From JAHBXL01 sp964409775 (lineage in GTDB: Bacteria > Planctomycetota > Phycisphaerae > Phycisphaerales > UBA1924), in assembly GCA_964409775.1 (NCBI GenBank), contig CAYPEI010000007.1, positions 67,722 through 131,721 of the forward strand: a DNA stretch of 64,000 bases, read 5' to 3'. The number at the start of each line of letters is the position of its first letter. Position 1 is the stretch's first letter. A model generated the notes under the pieces. That model made no database searches, was not told the DNA's origin, and was given only the letters and a program-made list of their open reading frames with translations. The position numbers and the translations under genes are program-made. This document shows positions 7,897 through 15,644 of this stretch, piece by piece.

Positions 7897-8356
7897 TGGG
7901 ATTCTCCAAAGATGACCGACCGTAGCCGGCCCCCCACTGCTCCCTGCCCCCCGACTGCACCCACCCGAAAGTCCTGAACGTGCCGTCGACCCGTGGGGCG
8001 ATCCCCGGATCCGCGGGAACGATACCTGCGGAACGGACCCAACGGGGGTCCGGGCCGATTGCCGATCTTGTGGCAAATATAGCCGAGATGCCGTTGGATC
8101 GCCAAATGGGGTCCAGGGCCGGACCGATCCAAACCCGATCAAACGAGACCTGCGCCGCCCCGGTGGGACTCCGCGACAACCGTCGCGAGCGGAGTTTGCG
8201 GCACAGGTTCACTTTGCACGCGGTCTGGTCGATGGAAGGACCAGCGAGCGGAGGTCAGACTCTCGCCGGCTCGATCGCCGTCTGTGCGGACCCAACACGG
8301 GCGGCCCGGGCGGCGTAGAGACCCGAGGAGCCGTCCGCGCCCAGGATCGACGCGCC
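7897..8356. other. Divergent intergenic region between acpP and a DUF1444 gene
   Basis: No convincing gene is present in these 460 bases. Open frames crossing it are Arg/Gly/Pro-rich shadows. It should hold the promoters for acpP-fabF (leftward) and for the DUF1444 gene (rightward). The only clearly AT-rich patch is at 8071-8081. Confidence 0.6.
8076..8105 (-). promoter_or_regulatory. acpP: Candidate sigma-70-type promoter for acpP-fabF
   Basis: On the minus strand TTGGCG (8105-8100) and TATATT (8081-8076) are separated by 18 bases. They match the TTGACA/TATAAT consensus at four and five positions. This predicts a 5' leader of about 170 bases before the acpP GTG. It stands out against the GC-rich surroundings, but planctomycete promoters are poorly known, so this is tentative. 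Confidence 0.35.
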
Positions 8357-9154
8357 ATGGCACGAATGCCGCACGAGCCCGAAGCGTTTGCCGAAACCGT
8401 CGCAGCGATGCTGCGCCGCCAGCAGCCCGAGCACTCCATCCAACTGGTTGGGCCGCGGGAGATGGTGGTGGACGGCCGGCGGCTGGACCTTGAGAACCTG
8501 TTCCGGCTGGTGCGTCACGACCCGGACCGGGGCACGGAGATCGTCGAGCATTACCTCGACAACCTGTTCAACTCGGAGACGATTCAACTGGCCGCGGCGA
8601 GTTTTGACTTCGTGCGGCCGCGGATCATGCCCCGCATCCAGCCCGAGAGCATCTTCCAGCACCTGTCGCGCGAGCAGGTCGCGTATGTTCCGTTCGTGAA
8701 CGGGACCGTGATTGTGTTTGTCATCGACCTGCCGCAGATGACGGTGAGCGTGACGACGGAGCAGATGGTGCGGTGGGGCGTGAACGCGGAGGAACTCGAG
8801 GAGATCGCCCGGGGCAACCTCGATCACTATCTGCCGGAACTGAACTTCCAGGTCGTGCAGAGCAAAGAGGGCGGCAAGGCGGCGATCCTCGCGGAGCAGG
8901 ACGGGTATGACGCGGCACGGGTGCTGCTGAGCAGGCTGTTCGAGAAACTCGCGCCGCAACTGGGCGGGGACTTCTACGTGGGGTTGCCGGCGCGGGACAT
9001 GTTCGTCGCGCTGACGGGAGGGCCGGAGCCGTTCATCGATCGGCTGCGGACGCGGGTGAAGCAGGACTTCCGACGGCTGCCGTACCCGATCACGTCGGAG
9101 TTGTTCTACGTGACTCGCGACGGCGTGGCGGGGACGCAGGCCGAGGCGGCGTGA
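8357..9154 (+). CDS. DUF1444 (YtpQ-like) family protein
   Basis: A 265-residue soluble protein without a signal peptide. The opening PEAFAETVAAMLRRQQPEH, then VDGRRLDLENLFRLV and the central RIQPESIFQHLSREQVAYVPFVNGTVIVFVIDLPQM pattern fit the DUF1444/YtpQ family, whose function is unknown. The C-terminal part (RLFEKLAPQLGGDFYVGLPARDMFVAL) also matches the family layout. The start ATG at 8357 has AGGATC about ten bases upstream. It is transcribed away from acpP-fabF and converges with the cupin gene, with only 18 bases between their ends. Confidence 0.8.
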   Translation: MARMPHEPEAFAETVAAMLRRQQPEHSIQLVGPREMVVDGRRLDLENLFRLVRHDPDRGTEIVEHYLDNLFNSETIQLAAASFDFVRPRIMPRIQPESIFQHLSREQVAYVPFVNGTVIVFVIDLPQMTVSVTTEQMVRWGVNAEELEEIARGNLDHYLPELNFQVVQSKEGGKAAILAEQDGYDAARVLLSRLFEKLAPQLGGDFYVGLPARDMFVALTGGPEPFIDRLRTRVKQDFRRLPYPITSELFYVTRDGVAGTQAEAA

Positions 9155-9172
9155 GCAACAAGGCGGCGGAGG

Positions 9173-9550
9173 CTAGCGGCCGTGCGGCTGATCGATGCCG
9201 GTCGTCGCGCTGGGCGGGCTGAACATGTCCAGCACCAGTGTGTCCTCGAGCGCCTCGGCGGAGTGCGGCACGTTCGCCGGGAGGTGGATCACCTGGCCGC
9301 CGTCGAGAGTGGTCTCGTAGCGATCGGGGTTGCCCTCCGCTCCGATCCCGAAGCGGATCCTGCCGCTCAGGATCACGCTCATCTGCTCGTTGGCGTGGCT
9401 GTGCGTGGCGACCTTGAAGCCCTTACGAAGCGTGACGTGCGAGATCATCATCTGCTCGCCCATCACGCGCCGGCGTTCGAGCAGCGGCATCGGTCGATCG
9501 ACGGCGAGGTCGGACCACGTGAACACCGTCGCGCGATCGGCTTGCGGCAT
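9173..9550 (-). CDS. Cupin-domain protein
   Basis: A 125-residue single-domain cupin. The start at 9550 (MPQADRATVF) is chosen because AAGGAG lies seven bases upstream; a longer reading from 9574 has none. Cupin motif 1 appears as ATHSHANEQMSVILSGRIRFGIG, with His-His-Glu metal ligands, and motif 2 as HLPANVPHSAEAL. The family includes dioxygenases, isomerases and small-molecule sensors, so no substrate can be given. No neighbouring pathway gene narrows it. Confidence 0.8.
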   Translation of the reverse strand: MPQADRATVFTWSDLAVDRPMPLLERRRVMGEQMMISHVTLRKGFKVATHSHANEQMSVILSGRIRFGIGAEGNPDRYETTLDGGQVIHLPANVPHSAEALEDTLVLDMFSPPSATTGIDQPHGR

Positions 9551-9591
9551 CGCAGGCTCCTTGTGAGGATCCACAAGGGCAGTCTACGGGA

Positions 9592-11943
9592 TCATGGGCA
9601 TCCGGCAAACCAGGCCGACAGGAAGGCGAAGATGGCGGCCACGCCGGGTGCGCCGCCGAAGTTCATCGCGGCGGGCACTTGGGCGAACCAATCGGACAGG
9701 AACGCGAAGATGTCGGGGACGCCGAGCGTGCCATCGTGGTTCCAATCCGCCGTGCACGGGGTGACCGGTGGGGCATCCGGGACTTTCACAGTCGCCGCCA
9801 CCGAGGTCGGGTCTGACGGAGCCGCGGGTTGCCAGAGGCCGATGGTCGACGCGCCGATGACCGGCGGCACGTTCGCGTCGAATCGGAAGTTGTAGAGCGT
9901 TCCCCACCTCAGCGCGTTGCCATTATTGCCCGCGGGCGGGAGATAGGTCTGAACGGGGGCCCATCGCACGGTGTTGTCCACAACCAGCCCCGGCCAGTTG
10001 TCGGGGTTCGCCGCGGTATTGGGGTACGGCTCACCCGAGTGCGCAAAGACGCCGTGGAAGCCGATGTTGCTGACGACGACGCCGGGGCTGATCGGAACAC
10101 TGAAACTCCCGCCCGCACGGGCGGCGTTGAGATTGAACACCGCGTATTCGTAGTGCCAGGTGCCATCGCCGTTATCGGTGGCGTTCGAGGCGACCCAGAA
10201 TCTGCAGACGATCCCCGGGCCGGGGAGCGAGCGATCGAGGTAGTCGGCAACAGCGATGGTCACGTTCGCGTCGGCGTCTTTCCATGCCTGGATTGCCGGG
10301 ACCATCTGGTGCGCGGGTCCGGTGAGGGTCGGTGCGGAGGTAGCGCTCGTAAAACTGAGCCGACGGTATGAAGCGTTGTTCAGGCCGTTGGTGGACGGCG
10401 CACCGGCGTGCGTCCACTGAGCCTCATCTGCCGTCACGTACTGAGCCTCGCCGAAGTACAGTGCTCCGGGGTTCTGAGCCGGATCGATGTCCCCCGTCAG
10501 GACCTGGAGGCGCTGCCCGATGACGTCCGCGGCCGGGGGTGCCGGAGGAGGAGGCCAGGTGAAGATGCCGGTCGTCGGATTGCAGGTCGAGCGCGGGCTG
10601 AGGTTCCCCTGACCGCCGTTGTACCCCGCGCCGTACACGTCGGAGCAGCCGACGCCCAGTTGTGCGCCGCCCATCGGGGGCTGCACGCACGTCGCGCATC
10701 CCGGCGAGTTCAGCGACTGGAAACTGTTCTTAAGGAACGACTGCCCGATCTGCTCAAAGCGGCCGTTCTTCAGCCGGTACATGTTCTGGGCGATCAGCGG
10801 GTGCTGTGTTCCGCCCTGAATCCAAAGAACAGGGAAATCTCCGCGGTTGCAGGCATCGGTCCCGATGGCGAAGGCGGAGACGGGGCCAACCGCGCCGTAG
10901 TAGTTGACGTCGGTCAGACCGATGACGATGACATCCGGTCCGGTGGAGGCACATGGGTTGACGGTCAGGCCGATCGCCCCGGAGGTCGAGCGGCCCTGCG
11001 CATCGGCGAGGTTGAACGGGAGGCTCTTTGGGCCGGGAGGCGTGATCGGCGGAACTGTGAACTGGAACGACCATGTGCGATCGCCCGCGGTTGCATCACC
11101 GTGGGTTCCGTCGTCATAGAACGGCTGGCTTGAGTTGCCGCCGATGCTCCCAAGGTCGGCGTTGACTGTGATGCCCGTGCTCGGCGGGCTGGTGCCCGGG
11201 GTCACGTTCACCGTGAAGAGCGCGACGCCATCGGTGCCGCACGCATAGACAGGATTGGGAGTCGCCGCGGCGGATCCGGTGGGGCCGTTGTAGCACGCAA
11301 ACGACAGTCGCGTGCCGGGGCTAATGAGCCCCACGGTGTTGCACAGGTACTGTGTCGGGGGAAGCGAGGTGTGCTGGACGCCCACCGTGGCGCCCGCCCC
11401 GCCCTGATCGACACGTCCGAAGACGACCTCAAAGTGCGAGTTGTCCTCGAAGAGCCGGACTTGGAAGTTGAGCGACCCGCCGCCGGAGTAGTAGCGCGCA
11501 CGCCACTCGATGTTGAAGACTCGGTTGGGGGCGGCGCCGCTGACTGAGGTGAAGATGCCCTCGCCTGTGCCGTTGGTCAGCAGGTCATCCCAGTGCGGGC
11601 AGATGGCGACGCCGAGCGTGCCGGGCTGCGGCAGGCACTGGTTGGAGTATTCCCCGTTGCTGGTGGTGAACTGCAGCGTGCCGTTGCTGCTGGCATTGCA
11701 CGCGGTGTAGTTCACACCATACATCATCACCGCAAACGGCAGGGTGATCGCGGTGAGGCAGTCATCGCAGTGATTCCCAATGTCCGTCGTACCCGGATCA
11801 ATCGCCACGTCCGGCGCCGAGGTAATGTTGAAACTGCTGCACTGGCCATGCGCCGCCGTGCCTGCGCACAGGAATGTCGCAGCAGCGGAACTCGCGACAA
11901 GCAGCGACCGCAGGTGACAGCCGGGGGAACGGGGCATGAACAT
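9592..11943 (-). CDS. Secreted GC-type dockerin-anchored protein (unknown function)
   Basis: A 783-residue exported protein. The start at 11943 is preceded by AGAGGA and followed by a signal peptide ending near GTAAHGQ; upstream in-frame codons look non-coding. The N-terminal half resembles the beta-rich domain found in secreted planctomycete proteins (GNHCDDCLTAITLPFAVMMYG, then SNGTLQF and WDDLLTNGTGEGIFT). The middle has a putative sugar- or surface-binding beta-sandwich stretch. The end carries the dockerin-like tail: first half DWNHDGTLGVPDIFAFLSDWFAQ with calcium-loop Asp/Asn residues, second half GGAPGVAAIFAFLSAWFAGCP, which lacks the acidic ligands. Its 3' end is almost identical in DNA to that of the next dockerin gene (9594-9633 versus 12238-12277). 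Function unknown. Confidence 0.82.
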   Translation of the reverse strand: MFMPRSPGCHLRSLLVASSAAATFLCAGTAAHGQCSSFNITSAPDVAIDPGTTDIGNHCDDCLTAITLPFAVMMYGVNYTACNASSNGTLQFTTSNGEYSNQCLPQPGTLGVAICPHWDDLLTNGTGEGIFTSVSGAAPNRVFNIEWRARYYSGGGSLNFQVRLFEDNSHFEVVFGRVDQGGAGATVGVQHTSLPPTQYLCNTVGLISPGTRLSFACYNGPTGSAAATPNPVYACGTDGVALFTVNVTPGTSPPSTGITVNADLGSIGGNSSQPFYDDGTHGDATAGDRTWSFQFTVPPITPPGPKSLPFNLADAQGRSTSGAIGLTVNPCASTGPDVIVIGLTDVNYYGAVGPVSAFAIGTDACNRGDFPVLWIQGGTQHPLIAQNMYRLKNGRFEQIGQSFLKNSFQSLNSPGCATCVQPPMGGAQLGVGCSDVYGAGYNGGQGNLSPRSTCNPTTGIFTWPPPPAPPAADVIGQRLQVLTGDIDPAQNPGALYFGEAQYVTADEAQWTHAGAPSTNGLNNASYRRLSFTSATSAPTLTGPAHQMVPAIQAWKDADANVTIAVADYLDRSLPGPGIVCRFWVASNATDNGDGTWHYEYAVFNLNAARAGGSFSVPISPGVVVSNIGFHGVFAHSGEPYPNTAANPDNWPGLVVDNTVRWAPVQTYLPPAGNNGNALRWGTLYNFRFDANVPPVIGASTIGLWQPAAPSDPTSVAATVKVPDAPPVTPCTADWNHDGTLGVPDIFAFLSDWFAQVPAAMNFGGAPGVAAIFAFLSAWFAGCP
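9594..9633. repeat. 40-bp near-identical repeat encoding the dockerin end (copy 1)
   Basis: Positions 9594-9624 are identical over 31 bases to 12238-12268; after one mismatch a further eight bases match. It encodes the last residues of the GC-type dockerin module on the minus strand. Confidence 0.85.
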
Positions 11944-12235
11944 GGCGGTCCTCTTCGAAATCGGGCATTCAGTTGCGACAGACGCGTACGCGGCATCTGG
12001 CGGACATACGCGTGGTGATACCGTACACGATCGTGCCTCGTCCACAATCGTCACGGCATAACTCGGTCAGATTGCCGGTTTTCTTCGGTCGGCAAGGAGG
12101 AGTCGGGCTGCAGCCAACCGCACGCCCGGAGGTCGCTCAAACCGAATGGGACAGCAGCACGCTGGAGCACAGAGACCCGGTCGTGAAGGTTCATCCGGTG
12201 GGCGGCGGAGTGCGGCGGTGATGCGATTCGGGTGG

Positions 12236-13678
12236 TTATGGGCATCCGGCAAACCAGGCCGACAGGAACGCGAAGATATCGGGCACGGCGACGGTGCCGT
12301 TCTGGTCGTAGTCCGCGCCGCAGATGGTCACGGTGAGGGTGGCGGGATTGGACACAGCGGTGCCGCAGACGTTGGTGATGACGCAGTCGTACTGGCCGGC
12401 ATCCGTCCAGGCTGGCTCGGAGCCCGGCCGCGCCACGGGGTTGATCGTGAGCGTGGGCGTGTTGGAGAAGCCGAACCGGGGCGACCAGTTGGGGAGGGCG
12501 ACGCCGTTGCGTCGCCACTGATAGGTTGGGGCTCCGACGAACGACGCGGCGACGGTGAACGTGACGCTTCCGCCGGAATACACCGACTGGCTCGCGGGCT
12601 GGAGCGTGACCGACGGGGCGGTGCACATGCAGGTGCTGGTGGTCTGCCACGGCCCGGCGAGGAAGGGGTTGTAGAGGGCAAAGCCGACGCCGGTCTGGTC
12701 GAAGCCGTCGAAGATGCCCAGGTCGATCAGCGGAGTGCTGACGGTCCCCCACCAGTTGTTGGCGACGGCCACGCTGTTTCCCAGTTGGAGTTGGAGGTTG
12801 TACTGGGAGTTGCTGTGCACATCGTTGCACTCGAAGATGACCGGGGTCACGATCGTCGCACCGATGGTGTTGTTGGTGATCGTGCAGCGACGGGTTGTCG
12901 CGGCGCGGACGATCCCGTTGATGTTGTTGGTGATGGTGCAGCGCTGGACCTCGACGAGGTAGTTGTTGCCCGCGGTGGAGATCGCGGTGGTGTTGGCCTG
13001 GAACGTGCAGTCGCTGACGCTCGTCCGCTCGATGTTGCTGATCGCGGTGATGTTGCTGAAGAAACTGCAGTTGCTCACCACCTTGTCGGCGGTGTCGATG
13101 CCCGTCTGGTTGCCGACGAAGATGCACCGCGTGACCTGGGACCACTGCGCCTGCGAGCCGCCGGCATAGCCCTGCACGCCGACGATGTTGTTCTGGAAGT
13201 CGGAGTCCTCGATGACGACCGGCGGATTCGGGCCGTTGATGCCGCAGCAGGAGATCTGCACGCCGTAGAACAGGTCGAAGAACCCGGCGAACTTGATGGA
13301 CACGGTTCCGCCGAAACTCGGCAGGACGCGGACGCCGGCTCCGCGGTTGGTGGCGTCGTCGGACTTGAAGGAGATGTTCTGGGCGAACGCTCCCTCGGCG
13401 ACAAGTTGGCCGGTTTGCACCACCAGCGCGGTGCTGGGCTGGAAGATGACGAAGACGCCGGGGTCGATGGTCAGTACCGCGTTGTTGAGCACGGAGACAT
13501 CACACGTCAGCCGATAGGGCGAGCCGGCGAGGTTCCACGTGGTGTTCGTGGTGATCGGACCGCAGACAACCGTGTCCGCGCACGCCGTGCGCACCGAGAG
13601 CACGCCGACGATCACGGCGAGCAGCGCAAACACGGTGGGAGAAGCGAGCCTGGACGAGCCTGAAGATCGCACGAACAT
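12236..13678 (-). CDS. Secreted right-handed beta-helix protein with Ig-like domain and GC-type dockerin end
   Basis: A 480-residue exported protein. The ATG at 13678 follows AAGGAGG at good spacing and begins a signal peptide (VFALLAVIVGVLSVRTACA). Residues of about 30-330 consist of short Asn/Val/Ile-rich turns such as VVIEDSDFQNNIVGVQ, IFVGNQTGIDTADKVVSNC and CTITNNINGIV, typical of a parallel beta-helix (pectate-lyase-like fold). An Ig-like domain follows, opening with SVTLQPASQSVYSGGSVTF and containing YQWRRNGVAL and AGQYDCVITN. A single dockerin half, DYDQNGTVAVPDIFAFLSAWFAGCP, ends the protein, whereas most relatives here have two. Carbohydrate binding or cleavage is possible, but catalytic residues cannot be identified. 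Confidence 0.85.
   Translation of the reverse strand: MFVRSSGSSRLASPTVFALLAVIVGVLSVRTACADTVVCGPITTNTTWNLAGSPYRLTCDVSVLNNAVLTIDPGVFVIFQPSTALVVQTGQLVAEGAFAQNISFKSDDATNRGAGVRVLPSFGGTVSIKFAGFFDLFYGVQISCCGINGPNPPVVIEDSDFQNNIVGVQGYAGGSQAQWSQVTRCIFVGNQTGIDTADKVVSNCSFFSNITAISNIERTSVSDCTFQANTTAISTAGNNYLVEVQRCTITNNINGIVRAATTRRCTITNNTIGATIVTPVIFECNDVHSNSQYNLQLQLGNSVAVANNWWGTVSTPLIDLGIFDGFDQTGVGFALYNPFLAGPWQTTSTCMCTAPSVTLQPASQSVYSGGSVTFTVAASFVGAPTYQWRRNGVALPNWSPRFGFSNTPTLTINPVARPGSEPAWTDAGQYDCVITNVCGTAVSNPATLTVTICGADYDQNGTVAVPDIFAFLSAWFAGCP
12238..12277. repeat. 40-bp near-identical repeat encoding the dockerin end (copy 2)
   Basis: This is the second copy of the sequence at 9594-9633, with 31 identical bases, one mismatch and eight more matches. 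The stop codons differ (TAA here, TGA in copy 1), so the shared block ends just inside the stop. Confidence 0.85.
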
Positions 13679-13782
13679 GGAACAGCCTCCTTGAACGACT
13701 CCATAGACTGTCGCACGTGGAGGCGAACTGTGCAAGCAGTTCATTCGCTTTCGCGGCGGTTCGTACGGCGTTTGCGCCCCGG

Positions 13783-13970
13783 TCAGGGGTCCGCCGGCCT
13801 GTTTGCCTTGTGGCGCTCGATGGAGTCCCTGGCCTTGGCTTCCAGCGCGGGGGAGTTGAGCCCGATCGCCCGGGCCTCGGCCAGCGCCTGGTCCCACGCC
13901 ACGCGGTTGTCCAGAACACGGAAGGGGAGCCACGCGGCGGCAATCGGTGTCGGACTCCGCGCTACATCCC
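13783..13970 (-). pseudogene. Coding-like remnant without a start codon
   Basis: Reading leftward from about 13970 to the TGA at 13783 gives about 55 residues that look like the end of a real protein: AWLPFRVLDNRVAWDQALAE, then ARAIGLNSPALEAKARDSIE. Codon third positions are strongly G/C and the composition is that of an amphipathic helical protein. However, no ATG, GTG or TTG occurs near its 5' side in frame; the only nearby one is an internal GTG. It begins just where the BamE-like lipoprotein gene stops, in another frame. It may be the 3' remnant of a decayed gene or a frameshifted extension of its neighbour. No family is recognised. Confidence 0.4.
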
Positions 13971-14270
13971 GACCTTCGACTTCATGACGACCTTGTCGTC
14001 CTGGAACGTGATCACGATCTTCCCGCCGTTCTCCTCTTCCCAGACATAGACCACGTCGCTCGACTTGCTGGTCTGTCCGATGCCCGGGGCGGAGATGCTG
14101 GTCCCGGCGTGGGATGTGTCGTCCTTGCCGCGGCCGAGGATCTTCTGAACCTGCGACAGGCTCATGCCGTTGGTGATCTTGTCGTAGTTCTCGGCGGTGA
14201 CTTTGCTCTCGCATCCGGCCAGCGCGAGGCAGGCCGCGATCGCGATCGGGATGAGCATGCGCATGGTCAT
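13962..14270 (-). CDS. BamE/SmpA-like small lipoprotein
   Basis: A 102-residue lipoprotein with signal peptide MRMLIPIAIAACLALAGC, in which LAGC is the lipobox. The mature part has the ENYDKITNGMSLSQVQKILGRG motif characteristic of the SmpA/OmlA/BamE-like and DUF3862-like families, then VVYVWEEENGGKIVITFQDDKVVMKS, which forms the following beta-hairpin. BamE helps assemble outer-membrane beta-barrels, but many small relatives have no known role. It overlaps the stop of the upstream esterase gene by ATGA, so the two form an operon. A start at 14264 is also possible. Confidence 0.75.
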   Translation of the reverse strand: MTMRMLIPIAIAACLALAGCESKVTAENYDKITNGMSLSQVQKILGRGKDDTSHAGTSISAPGIGQTSKSSDVVYVWEEENGGKIVITFQDDKVVMKSKVGM

Positions 14271-15535
14271 GGGTTGGCTCCGGGCTTGAGAATGGTCGGC
14301 GCGGGGGAGACGGGCTGCTTGAGCAGCCAGTCGATGACATCGGGCAGCACGTGCCCGACGACAAGAGTGTGGCCGTAGTCCTTGATTTCACGGCACTCGA
14401 CCGGAAGGCCGAAACCCTTGGCCTGCTCGGCGGCGGCGATGATCGACCGGGCGGGGATGAGGCCGTCGAGTTCGGGCGCGATGAGCAGCGTGGGGGGCAG
14501 CGTGTCCTTCGCGTTGAAGCGCCCCACACCGGCGATGAGCGCGGTCGCGGCGATGCGATCATGGCGGAGTTTGGACCAGGCGAGCGCGACGCCCGCGCCC
14601 ATGGAGTGGCCGATGAGGTAGACCCGCGAACGGTCGATGGGGTAGTCCGCGGCGATTGATTCCACGAGCGCATCGAGCACGGCCGGCTGTGCCGAGAGCG
14701 GGGAGTTCTGCGGTGAGGCGACGACGAAGCCGTGCTGCTCGGCGAGTTGCCGGATGCGGCCTGCGCCGTAGCCGGACATGAACATGTGCTCGTTCCCGCC
14801 CGCGCCGTGCAGGGCGATCACCAGCGGCCAGCCTTCGGCGGGCGGCTCGCGGTGCTCGGGGCAGAACAGGCGCATGGGGGCGGGTTGGTCGGCGATGAAG
14901 TAGGGCCGCCAGAGGTCGCCGCGGCGGTTGGTGTAGGGGTTCTCATTCCGCACGATGCTCCGCGCTTCGGCCGTGAGCGACCGGAACAGGTTGTCGGGTT
15001 CCTGCACCAACGACTCGAGCGAGCCGGGCTCTTCGGCCTTGATGAGGAGTTCCCGCCTGGCATTCCAGATGGCCAGGAGCCGCGGCGAGATTTCGGGCGG
15101 AGGATTGCTCCCCATCAGCAACGCGAACTCTGGTTCGAAGCCCTGTGATCGGTCTGCTTTCGACGCAGACCGGTTCGGGCTGCCGAGGCTCGCGGCTTGG
15201 CGGAGCCTCGCTGCGCTTGCATCGACAATCTCCACTACCCGCGCCAGATCGCCCGCGAAGAACAACTTCGACGCGTCGTCGAAGGCGGTGTTCACGTCGC
15301 GGCAGAGTTCCCGCTCGACCGGCGCAGCGGTGAACGCGGCATCGAGTTCCAGGTATGCGCGGGCAAGATCGGTGACGGTGGTTCGGGGCTTGTTGTCGCC
15401 GGGCGCGGACGCGGGCGGGGGCGGGGGTGCGGATGCGGGCCTGGTGCCCGATTGCGGCTGCCCCGACCCACCAGCGAGGGCGACGAACGCCACCAACGAA
15501 ATCGCGAGGCCGGGATCGCGGAAGCGTCTGATCAT
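14267..15535 (-). CDS. Secreted alpha/beta-hydrolase (esterase-like)
   Basis: A 422-residue protein with an N-terminal signal segment (ISLVAFVALAGGSG), a Pro/Ala-rich linker and a helical middle region, then an alpha/beta-hydrolase domain from about residue 235. The motif HGAGGNEHMF forms the oxyanion loop. The triad is Ser311 (GHSMGAG), Asp357 (APELDGLIP) and His389 (DYGHTLVVGH). The layout resembles PHB-depolymerase/feruloyl-esterase-like enzymes, but the substrate is unknown. At about residues 117-131 a Ser/Arg/Lys-rich insertion is encoded by an 8-bp-stem palindrome (15150-15172). It is coupled to the downstream lipoprotein gene by a four-base overlap. Confidence 0.8.
   Translation of the reverse strand: MIRRFRDPGLAISLVAFVALAGGSGQPQSGTRPASAPPPPPASAPGDNKPRTTVTDLARAYLELDAAFTAAPVERELCRDVNTAFDDASKLFFAGDLARVVEIVDASAARLRQAASLGSPNRSASKADRSQGFEPEFALLMGSNPPPEISPRLLAIWNARRELLIKAEEPGSLESLVQEPDNLFRSLTAEARSIVRNENPYTNRRGDLWRPYFIADQPAPMRLFCPEHREPPAEGWPLVIALHGAGGNEHMFMSGYGAGRIRQLAEQHGFVVASPQNSPLSAQPAVLDALVESIAADYPIDRSRVYLIGHSMGAGVALAWSKLRHDRIAATALIAGVGRFNAKDTLPPTLLIAPELDGLIPARSIIAAAEQAKGFGLPVECREIKDYGHTLVVGHVLPDVIDWLLKQPVSPAPTILKPGANP
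15150..15172. repeat. Perfect palindrome (8-bp stem) in frame within the esterase gene
   Basis: CGGTCTGC and GCAGACCG pair around the loop TTTCGAC. It lies in the linker region of the esterase gene and encodes the Arg/Ser/Lys-rich stretch without breaking the frame. Confidence 0.65.
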
Positions 15536-15644
15536 GCGATCATGCTACCACCAATGCCCGGGCCGCCGGTATGCTGTGGGCTGGAACGCGGGAGGATGCG
15601 GTTGGGGCGGGCCATGGTCTGGCGGTCCACGAGCGAGGTTGCAG

